A stretch of 64,000 nt of DNA from Paulownia fortunei (Eukaryota; Streptophyta; Magnoliopsida; Lamiales; Paulowniaceae), in the NCBI GenBank assembly GCA_019321725.1, contig CM033108.1:17435799-17499798 (forward strand), written 5' to 3'. Below, in pieces: positions 45,870 through 58,160 of this stretch (position 1 is the first letter of the stretch; each line of letters opens with the position of its first letter). Below the pieces are notes generated by a model. That model saw only the letters and a program-made list of their open reading frames with translations. It was not told the origin of the DNA and ran no database searches. Made by a program: the position numbers and the translations under genes.

Positions 45870-47142
45870 TGTTTATTGTATTTAGGCTTGGCTAACTTAG
45901 ATATACAGTCAGGTTATGTTTTCCCTTTGTACAGTTGACTATGATTTCTTGTATAAATATTTCTTTTTTATCGATGAAGTCGTGAAATTCCAACTGCCAC
46001 TCTTGAAAGGAATTTTCATTCCTAAAGTGTCTCATTGATTTGTATTTGCTTACGAGTCACTACATAGTAATGTGATTCAGATTGGAAGACTAAATAAAGA
46101 ACTGCTAGTGTGAAATTTGTAATTTGCTCCAAAGAATTTTCTGGATTCGTGCTTTTTCGGTGGTTATGGGTTCATTATTAGAAGCTTGAGCGGATGAACC
46201 AGAACAAGTATTTATATCATACTATTGATGCCTAGTGATGTAGCCAAGTTCGAAAAATTAAATGGGCTCCAAGCCAGGTCGGAACCGAACGAGTTAATGT
46301 TGAGTTGTATTCAAAACACATTAACTTATTGACCTTCCTATTGAAGAATATTTATAAGCGTTGATCGCATACTTATCACGTGAGTCTAAGATATTTAATA
46401 ATATTTCAACCATCCATTATTAAAGAAATTTAACATAATCAATGATGAGTGATCGAATTAACTCAAATTATAAAATCGAATCGGAACACGAACCTAATAA
46501 AAAGTACACAAACTTTGTCCCCTTAGTTAAAAAAGAAGTACAAAGGATGAGACAGTGAAAAAGATCCTTTATTCATCACCTAGTTACTGTGACAATCTGT
46601 TAAGTTTTGCCATAGAGTGGCAAAGCTTTTGATTGACTATAGTTATATTCTTATATCTATGTGAATTTATGTATTTATTTTTTTCCACGATATGCTATAA
46701 CATTTTTTTTGAAAAGAAAAAGTAAAATTATTATCATCAGAGAAAAATCAATACACGATGAAAATTGATTTCGAGTGAGTCTGCTTTTAGTTTCAATTGA
46801 AAATTCCAAAGGTATAGGACTAAATAATGATTTTGTATCATGAACTGGGATGATTTTCTTTGAATGCTCAACCATAACCATGAGTATGGGCCTCTGAGCC
46901 ACGAAACGATGCTAAATGCTAAAAAATTCGGGAAAAAGAATAATGAAATTAAAAGTTCCTAATCCTTGCCGAATTGAATATAATCTAACAAGACTCAAAC
47001 CTTCTAATCTTCTAATGCATAACCAAAGAAAAAAATGGTTTCATCGACTACGATACTCAGACATAGCTTATTTGTATCCAAATGTTTTGTGCACAAAAGA
47101 AAACAAGTACCTTCCAAATAACCACATCAACACATCTCAAAT
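45870..47142. other. No gene seen (intergenic, low transposon content)
   Basis: Between two convergent gene ends. A 169-codon plus frame at 46916-47425 overlaps the TatA exon on the opposite strand and has no motif, so I treat it as a shadow. The part at 46240-46500 looks repetitive, but no family could be named. Confidence 0.4.
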
Positions 47143-47277
47143 TTACGAACTCTCTTTCGTGCTTGGGACTTTAGCTTCTTGCTGCTTCTCTTCATTGGCT
47201 GTTGCAATCGTCTCACTAGAAGGCTCTGCAGGAGATTCGGCATCCTTCTTCAGTTCCGTCTCAAATTCCTTTGCCGC
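47143..47277 (-). CDS. TATA: Last exon of a TatA/Tha4-like gene (thylakoid twin-arginine translocase)
   Basis: Read on the minus strand, an exon begins at 47277 after an intron-like ATTGAATTGTAG acceptor and encodes 44 residues to a TAA at 47143-47145. It starts AAKEFETELKKD and ends KVPSTKESS, an acidic/lysine-rich tail without stops. I know this pattern as the end of plant Tha4/TatA: the amphipathic helix leads into AAKEFE-EL, followed by a Glu/Ser/Lys-rich stromal tail. TatA forms the pore-making component of the delta-pH/Tat pathway in the thylakoid membrane. The transmembrane and transit-peptide exons are not in 47278-49571, and beyond that only transposons follow. So this is either a detached fragment, or the end of a gene with a very long intron that leaves the window. 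Confidence 0.58.
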   Translation of the reverse strand, partial: AAKEFETELKKDAESPAEPSSETIATANEEKQQEAKVPSTKESS

Positions 47278-49571
47278 CTACAATTCAAATGTGTCAATAA
47301 CTGTTGTACTTCTGTCTACCTACCAATATCAGACATATGCATACACGATATTGAAAAAGGGGAAATGGAGGAAAACAAAACTAAACAGGTTATTTTTTCT
47401 CAAAAGAGAACTTATCAAAACATGAAGTTGATGTCATTTTTATGAATTAATTAGGGATGAGTTTGAGAAGCACTTGAGAAAAGTAAACAGTGTCCAGTTA
47501 GCACTTAAGACAGCAAGCAGCATTACATGTGAGGCATACATCTAGAAGTCAAGCTACTTATTACTTACTAAAATCCTTTGTGGGCTAAGGAGTTTGCATA
47601 GCATTTTCTGTATGAATTGCAGGAACGTGAATTTAAGAATAAAATTTTGTGCTTTCAATGAGTATCATAAACAACATGTATCATAAGCCAACAATTATTT
47701 TTACTGTACTTCATTTGTTTTAGTAACTCGTACTTTTGAAACAACTTGCATAAAGAAAGGAGAAGAAACAAACAGATACCTGAACAGTTCAGGCACAAAT
47801 ATTTGGATGACTACCTTTCACTATTAGGTTCCATTTGGATGGAGGAATTTAGAATTAGGGATGTCCATAGGCTCCATTAGAAAGTGGATTCAAAATCCAC
47901 CACAATAATAGATAAAATAGCTCAAAGGGTTAATCCATTGTAACTTGAAAGTTTACCCAATAAAATTGAAATCTTTAACTCCCAAATCCTTCAATTCAAC
48001 TGCAACCTTATTGTTTTACTTCTCTTAACTAGGTAAACTGATCGCACATACTTTCATCTCAGGTTGGTAGATGATATGTAGACATACAAATTAAAATAGA
48101 GAGTGATTATAAATGTAGAGGCAAAATGCACAAGCATTATGGATGCCACTTTGGATTTATTGTTAATATGCAAGATAGTTAAGTTCACAATTTGAGTGAA
48201 ACCAACTTGAACTATTACCAATAACAAAACTTTGTCAAAAAATCGATTTCATTCAATTATTACCGAGAGTGATAATAATGGACAAGAGTAAGACTATTAA
48301 TATGGTTGAAGAGTAAATACAATGATAATCACTACTTTTAAACATACTGCGATCAATATGCTGATTATGTGGAAACACTAATTCTTCTATAGGAGTTCAG
48401 TTCATCTTCGATTTATGTTAGAAAATACACTATCAAATAACACATATAATGCGGCATCTCAGAATATAGCCCTTTGTAAGGATAAACAAGATACACAAAA
48501 AACTACGCAGCAGGATTATTACGAGTGCGACTCTTTAGCATTTAGATTATTTAATGCACAAATGCATATAATGTTTGTACCATCTATGAAGTGTAAAAAA
48601 TTTGTTTTTAGTTATATATGGCTGGGACTAGTTACTGGATAGACATGAATGATTAGTACAGGATGGTCATTTTGAAAAATGACAGAAGGGCCATAAAAAT
48701 GTTAACAACCATCTGGTCTCTCATTTGAATTCATATGTTACGTATAACAAAAGAGCAATTTATAACTTTACCTTCCAAAAACTTGCGATGTATGCAATCG
48801 TAAAAATTGTTAGAATTCTGTAGTTTCTGATGCTCAGGAAGAACCAAATGGATAGCATGTTTTTTATGAGTAGATCTTTTTCCAGTAATCAAACATCTTA
48901 TTGACACCAATAGTCTCAAATCATCAACCAGAGGATGCGCTTCAAAATCATGTTAAAAATTTGTCCATTGTATGCCAATTAGTTCAATCCATGTCTGGCT
49001 TGGCCCACCTAATTTGACCAGCAAGACTTGCGTGAGCTAGATTGAAGCCAGACTTGTGCTCAAGCTTGTACATATTATTAGATAAAGTTGCCCTCAAGGT
49101 TGTATTCATATTTCGAACATACTCAAACTACTGAATCACATCACAGTTTTACTGGAAGCTTGAATCATGTTGAAGCATGTCTTATAAGTCAGGCTGCAGC
49201 TCATGTTTCAACTTTTATACAACTTAAGCTCAGGATCGGTACAAAATTTAATTTTGACAAATTCTGCAACTAACATAAAACAAGCTTTTTTTTCACCTCA
49301 AAGATTTTAGTTAAGTTCGTCAGCTTGAACCACCTCTAGTTTCTTATCTATTAACTGGAAAATTGAATGAATTTAACTTAATCCAACAAGTAGCATGGGG
49401 AGATATCAAGAGTTAAGTCATTGCTAGAGAATTCCCCGACCAAGTTGCCAAGTAGCTCCTAAGTCCAAGTAAACCATTGAACAATCAACAATTGGAGTGG
49501 AACAAGTTGTTACAAACACAACAACTCAATTATAAACCCAGAATACCCCAAGTGGACAGAACCACAAGCTA
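47278..49571. other. No confirmed gene; low-transposon stretch
   Basis: It would be an intron of the TatA-like gene if that gene is whole. A minus-strand open stretch at about 48949-48770 (DFEAHPLVDDLRLLVSIRC ... IHRKFLEG) ends at GGTAAAG, a possible splice donor, but I do not recognise it. MITE-like material ('ggttccatttggatggagg' at about 47828) is present without clear ends. Confidence 0.35.
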
Positions 49572-49583
49572 GCTCTGATGCTA
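49572..49583 (-). promoter_or_regulatory. Primer-binding site beside a copia LTR
   Basis: The minus strand reads TAGCATCAGAGC, two bases off the canonical TGGTATCAGAGC, and continues TAGC as many copia elements do. It stands four bases left of the LTR at 49588. Confidence 0.6.
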
Positions 49584-49587
49584 ACTA

Positions 49588-50747
49588 TGTGATTTGGTCC
49601 AACTGCTTGCACCAAAACTAGTTGAAGGTCAAAAATTTGCCNNNNNNNNNNNNNNNNNNNNNNNNNNNNNNNNNNNNNNNNNNNNNNNNNNNNNNNNNNN
49701 NNNNNNNNNNNNNNNNNNNNNNNNNNNNNNNNNNNNNNNNNGCAGTCAACTCTTCAAATTCACTACAAAAATTAGCTCAAAATAGGAGTTCAAAAATTTG
49801 AAATTCATTATAATATGAAATTATTCAAATAAGTTCAATAAATTTATTAATATGAATTCGAAATTCTTAGCTATAAATACATGAATCCAAATGAAGTTTC
49901 AATAAATTTATTATTATAAATTTAAAATCATTAACTTTAAATCCATTAGAACCTAAGAACATTACGTAACCAATTTAGGTATATTTGAAAATCCTTTCCA
50001 ATTGAACTACAATTTCTAGATGTTCGTTGTCTTTAACATTACACGAGGGTCCAAATGATTTCATAGCAAGTTTAATTAATAATAAGCAAGTTTTGACTCA
50101 AGTACATAAGTTGAAGCAAGTTATTGCTTTTAGCCATATTTTTTGTTGTGAAGTTGTGGCACGAAGCACAAACTTGCAACTAAAGTACGAATGAGAAAAT
50201 TGAGGAAAAATGATAAACACTAGATTTTATGTGGAAAAGCTCCAAACAAATTGAAGTAAAAATTACGAGCAAATTGTAGAAGGATTTCACTATTACAAAA
50301 GGATTACAACCACTCTCTCTATATAAGAGGAGAAACACTCAAAGGAAAGATAAGTATTTAAAAGAATGCTTTGTATTAACTTTTTTCTCTCTAATACTCT
50401 CGCTCTCTGTTTTTTTTTTTTTACTCAAGAGTGGGACGCTTCAAGATTAAAGTTCAACACCTATATATATGCTTCCAATGGTGGTGCGTACGAAGTGATA
50501 TCTCGACTTTCTAATGCAGCCATTAAATCTTCTTTTGTTTCCAAAGTGCCTTTGGAAGTCTTCAAGAATGGCTTTGCCAATTTCAAATAACTTTACCAAC
50601 TTTCATTGTGGCTTTCAAGATTTCATAATTTCTTTGCCAATTTCCAAATCACCATGTATCAGATTCGTGTTGACTTGCCACTTTCCAAGTGACTACAATA
50701 TTTGAAGTCACCATTTTCTAAATATCACAAATGTGATTTTACCATCA
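49588..50747 (-). repeat. Copia-type LTR (Copia-5), with an assembly gap
   Basis: On the minus strand it opens TGATGGTAAAATCACA and closes GACCAAATCACA. The right edge abuts a polypurine tract, the left edge a primer-binding site, so it is flanked by internal sequence on both sides. It includes 100 N (49642-49741), so its true length is unknown. A TATATAA string lies near 50321. The frame 50366-50590 inside is not a gene. Confidence 0.65.
49642..49741. other. Assembly gap (100 N)
   Basis: Exactly 100 N, within the Copia-5 LTR. Confidence 0.99.
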
Positions 50748-50760
50748 CATTTCTCCCACT
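50748..50760 (-). promoter_or_regulatory. Polypurine tract of Copia-5
   Basis: On the minus strand AGTGGGAGAAATG stands just before the LTR start at 50747. Confidence 0.7.
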
Positions 50761-51153
50761 TAAAATCACTTTTGTTGTAACCTTCCATCATTTCTACAAT
50801 TGCCATTTCTTGTTGCTTATGTTTCTACAAGGGTAATCGGGGATCAACACTATATGAACTTGTCAGTATTGATTAACTTTAATAATGCATCTGTAAAGTT
50901 ATCTTCTGTATGGAATTTCTGAATATCCATACTTTCTTTTTTCACTTTCTCTTGAACAAAGTGATACTGGATTCGAATGTGCTTTGTCCTCTAATTAAAT
51001 ATTTGATTCATTGTTAATACAAAGCACTCTGACTATCACAAAAATGGGTGATATTTCCTTGTTTGTTCTAAGCTCCTCCATTAACATTTTCAACTAGATC
51101 ACCTCGTTGCTAGCTTGTGTACCTGCGATATATTCTGCATCTGTTGTAGAAGT
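50761..51153 (-). pseudogene. Copia-5 RNase H C-terminal fragment
   Basis: From 51153 downward the minus strand reads TDAEYIAGTQASNEVI, the signature of copia RNase H. It continues through LKMLMEELRTNK, a degraded HIE-like block and a final ITFTDAL-like end before the polypurine tract. Two or more stops interrupt it. The upstream part was cut off by the Copia-4 LTR, which begins at 51154. Confidence 0.8.
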
Positions 51154-53145
51154 TTTTAGAGTAGTGCCCAATGCATTAATTAGATTGGGTGTCTTTTATA
51201 CTCTTGTATTAATAAAATTGATAAATTTCTTTATCTTTAATTACATCTTGTAATTAGACAAAATCCCTAGACCAAACTTAGCTACGAGGTATAGTCACGC
51301 ATGTGATGGTGATCATAAAATATGCCTCTATGACTTTGGTTTTAAATTAATTCCAAATCAAGGGCTTTCTCAGATGGGACAACGATGCATGCTCGCATGA
51401 GGAGGATGTCTTGCTTTATCAATATTGGCGTAGTGACGCTAGTGCATGTATGAGGGTGCTTATTAGGGAAAAAATACACCAAACAGGCCCATTGAAAATT
51501 CTTAATTCAAAATTTGTTTGTCGAAATAAGAATTTTCATGTTACAATAATACACAATTAGTCTTTATACTTGAGGCACCATGGTACCTTTATGCATATCA
51601 TGTTCTATTTTGATGTATCTTTTGATTACCTGACAATTACAAATAGGGTACATTAGATGTTGCATTGATATGTATGGAGGTTAATGAGTGGCTAATAAAA
51701 AATCCATTACTTGTTTGACAGAATAAGCGAATCTATTATATTTTCATAGTTCAAAATTCAAAAGTTCTTAGCCAAGGCAAGATGAATGTTAGATCGGGGT
51801 TTTATAACGATTCATCATGAGTCATTGAAATTTGAAATGGAATTATAGTTATTGAGCAATCGGGGTTTCGACTATTAATCCTTGCTCTAGACTCAATCGG
51901 AAGATTTGTTGACAGAAGTACCTTACGTGTATGATAGTCATAATTGAAATAGGTTCACTAGCTATTTTATCTAAGTTTAGGTAGTCATGATATACTTGCT
52001 AGGTGTTTTCCATGGCTTGTTAGATTCTTGAAATTAAGGAGTTAATTTCAAACGGATTAATTAGTTGAATTAATTAATTAGAATGATTATTATTATTCAT
52101 AAGTTGCAAATATTACAAGCCCATTGCTAGCTTAATTATGACCTTAATGGGTCACATATAATTTGAGATGGAATATTTATAACTTAAAAAATGATCAAGG
52201 AGTTGGATTCAATTAATTAATAGAGATTAATTAATTAATTAGGGCTTAAATTAATTCAATAAATTGAATTAATTTTTTAATTAAATAATTGAAGTATTTA
52301 ATTGGACCAATAGGATTAGGGAGCCCAATTGAAGTGAAATAATTATTTGATTGGATCAAATTAAAGTGTGTAGTTCTTATTAAATTAATGTACTCAATTG
52401 AATAATCGAATTATTTACTATGCCTAAATTTGATTAGGTGAGTTAGATGGAATTAATTAAATTAAATTTTAGTTAAAATAATTAATTAAATTAGTTGTGG
52501 AATTTATTTTAGAGTCCAAGTCCAATTCAAAGAGGGTTCATTAGGCGTGACCCATGAAGGTGGTGAAAAAGGATGAAAACTCAAGAGTTTGAAATTCTTG
52601 GGACACTCTAAATATCTTTGGAATATATAAAGGGATAAAGTTGGAGAATTTAGGATAAACCAAAAATATCTTCCAACTAATAAGGAGGAGACCAAAAATA
52701 CCAAGAGTGAAACTTTTGAAATTTTTGAATCTCCTATTTATACCTACAGGGCCAAAAATTAGAGCCTAATTTTAGCCCTCTAATTTTCGGCCTTATAGAG
52801 AGAGAATAAAAATTATTTTCTTCCTTCACCCCTTTTTCTACATAAATTCCATTCATTTTTTTAGTATTAATTCTTTTATCACAAGTTAATAACAAGAATT
52901 AATATTCTCTACACACACTCCATAAACTAGGTTAGAAAAGAAATCAGAATTGCTTCAATCTCTACGACAGTCAGAGTGCAAAAAAAGGTATAAATCGAAA
53001 CTTTAATTATTTTATTACAATGTTGGAAATTACGAGATCGTACAAATCGCATTGGATTTGGGGCATTGCTGTAATTATTATAGCATGACGGTTTTAAATT
53101 TTTAATATTCTGTTGCACATACCTTGAGATTACACAAACTCAATA
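51154..53145 (+). repeat. 5' LTR of Copia-4 (about 1.99 kb)
   Basis: It begins TTTTAGAGTAG, where the Copia-3 LTRs (same family, other strand) have TGTTAGAGTAG, and ends CTCAATA followed by G and a primer-binding site. It aligns with the LTRs at 14947-16731 and 10590-12185 and, in reverse, with both Copia-3 LTRs. Confidence 0.82.
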
Positions 53146-53146
53146 G

Positions 53147-53158
53147 TGGTATCAAAGA
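53147..53158 (+). promoter_or_regulatory. Primer-binding site of Copia-4
   Basis: TGGTATCAAAGA, a near match to the tRNA-iMet site, one base after the LTR. Confidence 0.8.
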
Positions 53159-53440
53159 TATGATTTACATAATTCTAATATGATTCAATTTATGCCTATG
53201 AATTTAATTATTAAATTCTGATTGATTTTTTGTATTTTTGATTGAGATAAAATAATTTTCCAGTTAACTTAATTGTTAAATAGAACATGTATGATTGAAT
53301 TTGATTCAATTAGGAGAAGAAAAAATTCAAGGCATGACAGTGTGCGCTGGCGCCGTATGCCTGCTATTGGTACTAGGCTGCAGCGTGCCGATGCACACTC
53401 TAATGGCAGCGTATTGTGTGCGCGGTGCGTGGGGATGTTG
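53159..53440 (+). other. Leader of Copia-4, left part
   Basis: Non-coding leader, with a GC-rich patch at about 53335-53440 in otherwise AT-rich sequence. It is interrupted by Copia-3 and continues at 63228. Frames that cross the 53441 border (for example 53295-53564) are chance products of the insertion. Confidence 0.75.
53436..53440. repeat. Target-site duplication of Copia-3, left copy
   Basis: TGTTG before the LTR; TATTG at 63223-63227 after it. One mismatch, as expected for an old insertion. Confidence 0.65.
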
Positions 53441-55658
53441 TGTTGGGTTTGCTATAATTACAGGGGTATACGCAGTAAAAATGAATTTTTTTATCAAATA
53501 TAAATTTAACCCCTTTAATTTGAAAGCAATTTTAATGATTGCGCTTATTCAAGTAAATATATAAATAAATATAAAATCGAATTGTACCTTTCGTGCCCTC
53601 AGTTGTTGTAGAGAATAAAGCAATAAATTGCTTATCCTGAACTATCAGAACTCCTAGGGATCCAAGTGTCTCTCCTCTATCAGGTCCACAATACGGAAGA
53701 GCAGCACCAATCAAAAGAATTTGCTAGTATATTTTTAATTATTTACTAATCTAGAACCAGAGTAAATTTTCAAGAATAATAAAGATTGGTTCTTTAAGTT
53801 CTTGAAACAATAATATGAAGAGAATAACAAGAAACTGATTTTCTTTTTCTTTTTTTCTTTTCTTGGAGAGTAAAATTAGAAGACTTTAAATAAAATAATT
53901 TTTGCTCAAAGTTTTTGAAATAATTATGTAATTTTCATCCCTCATATATATATGGGTGAAAATTTTAATTCCTTTCCAACTTTTGGGAAGTTTTTCAATT
54001 TTGAACTATTTCAAAACCTGATCTTGGAAGGATTCCAAATCTTCCAAAAACTTTTCTCTTTTCTCTCTCCTATTGTATGTGGACTAATTTGATACTACAT
54101 TAATCATCAAAATTATCTACATACATTGTTGATATTAATTTGAACTCTTCAAATAATATCAAGATAGTATATATCATATATATACTATAATTATATTTAT
54201 ATATAAATTAAATCTTAGTGGCCGATTTTATCCCATAAAATCGGTCACTATATTTATTTATCTATAAATATGTTAATTAAATAAATCATATTTATTTTTT
54301 ATTCTCTTCATATTTTAGTGGGCTTCTTAAGTGATTCACATTAATTTTGGGGTTAGACTTAAAAATTCCCAAATCAATTCAATTGATTCAATCTCAATTT
54401 AATCAATCCAATTGATTAATTTAATTTACTTTAATTGGGTTTCCCAATCAAATTAGGTCCAATTAAATAATTCAATTACTTAATTAAATAATTTAATTTA
54501 ATCATTAAATTAAATAGAACCCTTAATTAATTAATTAATCCGTATTAATTAATTAATTTCCAACCATTAAATAAAATCTAAAATTAGAAATGTTACTTTC
54601 CATAAAAATGTGTGACCCTCTTAGGTTCACTATTAAGCTAGTAGTGGGCTTACAATATTTGCAACTTATGAATAATAATTATTTTAATTAATTAATCTAA
54701 TTAATTAATCCGCTTGGAATCAACTCTTTAATTCCAAGAACCTCACTATCCATGAAAACACCTAACAAGTAATCATGGCAAACTAGTCTTAGGTAAATAG
54801 CGAGTAAACCTATTTTAGTTGTGAGTACCATACACGTATGATCTTTTTGATAACTAATCTCCCAATTGAATTTAGGGTATGAATTATAAGTTAAAATTCT
54901 AAATGATTCAATAACTGTAATCCCATTCCAAGTTTCATTGATTCTTGATAAATCATGATTCATCTTGCCTTGGCCAAGGTTTTTGAATCACGAACTAGAA
55001 AAACATAGGAGATTCTCTTTTTTAAAAAGACAAGTGTCGAATTCTATGTTGACCACCGACAATCCTCTATATGCATCAGTGCAATACCCAAAATACCTCT
55101 TTTGTGATTGTCAAGCAATTAGAAAATATATCAAAGTACTGCAGGATGCACAAGGTCATCATCGTGCCTCAAGTTTGAGGACTAGTCGTGTACTATCACG
55201 ATATATAAATTCTTATTTCGACAGGCAAAGCCTTCCACTAAGAATTTCTTGCGGGCCATATTCGGTGTACTTATTACCTAACAAGCACCCATATACATGC
55301 ACTTACGTGTCTACGCTAATGTCAATAGAATGTGACATCCTCGTCTCATGAGCATGCATCATATATGCAAGTGTTACCGAGCTATTTGATGTCCCATCTC
55401 AAAAACCTCTCGACTTGAAACTTATTTAAGACCAAAGCTTCATAGACATGTTCCATGATCGCCATCATATGCGCGACCATGCCCCGTAGCTAAATTTGGT
55501 CTGAGGACTTTAACTAATGTGCAGAAATAAAAAATGCAAGACATAAAATAAAGAAAATGCATTTTTATTAATATGATTGCCAATAAGATTGTCTTTATAA
55601 AAATAAAAGAGTATAATACACCCAATCCAATTGGGGTGTTGGGCATCCTACTCTAATA
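53441..55658 (-). repeat. 3' LTR of Copia-3 (2218 bp)
   Basis: On the plus strand it runs from TGTTGGGTTTGC to CTACTCTAATA, where the other LTR ends CTACTCTAACA. It aligns with 61016-63222 over its whole length. The ORFs within (for example 54965-55351) are also present, broken, in the other LTR and are not genes. Confidence 0.92.
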
Positions 55659-55672
55659 ATCTCCCACTTGCC
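55659..55672 (-). promoter_or_regulatory. Polypurine tract of Copia-3
   Basis: On the minus strand GGCAAGTGGGAGAT, directly before the 3' LTR. Confidence 0.8.
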
Positions 55673-55689
55673 CTAGCTCCAATTTTCTA

Positions 55690-57269
55690 TATATCTAAGG
55701 CTCATCTTCTCAAGATGTCCGTTGAATATCTTCTGTGCTAAGGGCATAGTAAGTGGGTCTGCTATATTTGCTGCTGAGGCAACTGGATCCACAATGACGT
55801 CGCCTCTACCAATGATCTCTCTGATCAAGTGACATCATCTCATTATGTGTTTGGATCTTTGATGAGATCTTGACTCTTTTCCTTGCGCAATGGCTCTATT
55901 ATTATCACAGTAAATCATAACTAGATCAACAATGAATGGAACTACACCCAACCCTTGGATGAAGTTCTAATCCAAATAGTTTCTTTTGCTATATCTGATG
56001 CATTAATATATTCAGCTTCGATGGTAAAGTTTGCAGTCATCTCTTGCTTGGAACTCTTCCAACTGACCGCACCACCATTCAGGGTGAATATGTATTCAGA
56101 CATGGAATTTGAATCATCTATATCGGATTGAAAACTAGAGTCTGTATATCTATCCAGTTTTAGTTCTCCATTGTCGTATATCAGAAAGATATCCTTAGTC
56201 CTTCTCAAGTACTTGAGGATCATCTTAACGACTTTCTAGTGTTCTTTCCCTTGATTGGACTAATATCTGCTCGTGACACTCAAAGCATGTGTTATATCAG
56301 GCCTTGTACATAACATTACATTCATTATGCTCACTATTACAGAAGCATATGGTATGCGAGCCATCCTTTCTCTCTCTTCAGGTGTTTTGGGAGACATAAC
56401 CTTAAAGAGTGAAACGCCATGACTCATAGACAGGAATCCTCTCTTAGATTTCTCCATGCTAAACCTTTTTAGCTCTTTATCTATGTACATGGATTGGCAT
56501 AATTCGATCATCCTTCTGGATCTATCTTTATAGATCTTTATCCCTAGGATAAAAGATGTATCTCCCAAGTCCTTCATAGAAAACTGATTAGATAACCAAG
56601 TCCTCATTGACTATAACATCCCTACATCATTTTCAATAAGTAGGATGTCATCAATGTTGAGCACAACAAAATATAACTGCATTCCCACTAACCTTCTTAT
56701 AGATACATGGTTCATCTAGGTTCTTATGAATGGATCTCTGGAGCTTTCAAACCTTTTGCTTATTCCCGCTGGATATGAAGCCTTCTGACTGCTTCATATA
56801 GATCTCTTCCTGAATGTTTCCATTAAGAAAAACAGTCTTCACATCCATTTTACCATATCTCATAGTCATAATATGCAGATATAGCCAGTAGTATCTGTAT
56901 GGATTTAAGCATCGCTACTGGTGAAAAAGTTTCCTCATAATTAATTCCTTGCTTCTGAGTATAACCTTTTGCTAACAATCATATCTTATAGGTTGCTACC
57001 TCTCCATCTACTCCAAGCTTCCGCTTGTAGACCCATTTGCAACTAATGGGAACAATTTCTTGTGGTGGGTCCACCAAAGTCCATACTTTGTTGGAGTACA
57101 TATAGTCCATTTCGGACTCCATAGCTTCTTGGATCATTATCCAAGAGGAGTCTTTCTTCTTTGTTCTCTCAACAAGTTGTACCTCTTAGGTACCCTTGTG
57201 AACCTTTCGGATCTACAAAAAGGTTGTGCTTCAGAGGGTCCATCATGAACTGGTGTACCATTTACTGCA
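55690..57269 (-). pseudogene. Copia-3 reverse transcriptase and RNase H
   Basis: RT copies the RNA genome and RNase H removes it from the hybrid. On the minus strand the RT start is at about 57120-56930, with a KWVYKRKLG-like block near 57030. The active site at about 56660-56649 reads NIDD instead of the usual YVDD. The thumb (LSNQFSMKDLGDTSFILGIKI) lies at 56600-56535. RNase H follows: ILKYLRRTKDIFLIY (56220-56175), DSSFQSD, GGAVSWKSSKQ and the hallmark EAEYINASD (about 56020). The typical AQGKESR-like end is near 55880. There is one frameshift between 57270 and 56607 and several stops, for example near 56225. Not functional. Confidence 0.88.
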
Positions 57270-58064
57270 TCAGTTATGGGTGTTATGTGGTTCTTGAACC
57301 TCTTCAAGTTCTACAACATTACCACTTCCATCTGAAATAAATTCTTCTTCAAGGAAGGTAGCATTCCTCGAAAAAAGCACCATTTGTTCTATGGCATCAT
57401 AGAAATAGTATCCAATAGATTCCTTTGAATACCCTACAAACTTGCATAAGCTAGATCTCATATCCAACTTATCTCCCACTAGCTGCTTTACATAAGTAGC
57501 ACACCCCCATACCCTAAGGTATTTATAAAAAGGTGTCTTTCCACAACACATCTCATATGGTGTTTTAGATATAGCTTTTGATGGCACCCTATTTAATAGG
57601 TATGCCGCCATTTCCAAGGCATAGCCCTATAATGAAAGAGGTAATGAAGTGAAGCTCATCATAGATTGAACCATGTCCAACAAGGTTTGATTCTTATGTT
57701 CCGCAACTCTGTTGAGTTAGGGAGTAGCAGGAAGAGTCCACTATGAGAGAATCTTATTTTCTTTTAGATAATCTAAAAACTCTATGCTTAAGTATTCACT
57801 TCCTTAATCAGATCGAAAAGTTTTTATACTTAATCCAGTTTGTTTCTCTACTTCGATTTTGAATTCTTTGAACTTTTCAAGTACTTCACACTTGTACCTT
57901 AAAAGGTACACATAACCATACCTAGAGAAGTTATCGGCAAATGTTAAGGAATAGTTATAGTTCCCACGAGCACTAGCATTTAGTAGCCCACAAACATCTG
58001 TATGGATCAAATCCAATAGATGCTTGACTCGCTCCATTTTTCCAACAAATGGAGATTTGGTCAT
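57270..58064 (-). pseudogene. Copia-3 integrase
   Basis: From 58064 the minus strand reads LLDLIHTDVCGLL (start of the catalytic core; the first Asp is in HTD), FADNFSRYGYVYLLRYK, and SIKTFRSD near 57810 (second Asp) followed directly by a stop. After about 190 bases with stops it reopens at 57617 as MEMAAYLLNRVPSK, with VWGCATYVKQ, DKLDMRS, FVGYSKESIGYYFYD and FLEEEFISDGSGNVVELEE. The two open parts are in one frame, so point stops and not indels broke it. Confidence 0.9.
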
Positions 58065-58160
58065 TTTTCCTTTGAGGCAGGATTCACATGTTGGCAGTTC
58101 TTACTCTTTTGTTAGAATAAGCAATTATGCTAATTTGCTAATTCTTTTCTTAGAAATATG

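Noticed and set aside
46916..47425. 169-codon plus-strand frame
   Set aside because: It overlaps the TatA-like exon on the other strand, has no motif, and is best explained as its mirror.
53295..53564. 89-codon plus-strand frame with a hydrophobic, cysteine-rich N-terminus that looks like a small membrane protein
   Set aside because: It crosses the exact border between the Copia-4 leader and the Copia-3 LTR, so it is a chance product of the insertion.
54965..55351. 128-codon plus-strand frame
   Set aside because: It lies inside the Copia-3 LTR, and its counterpart in the other LTR (62533-63051) is broken by stops and shifts.
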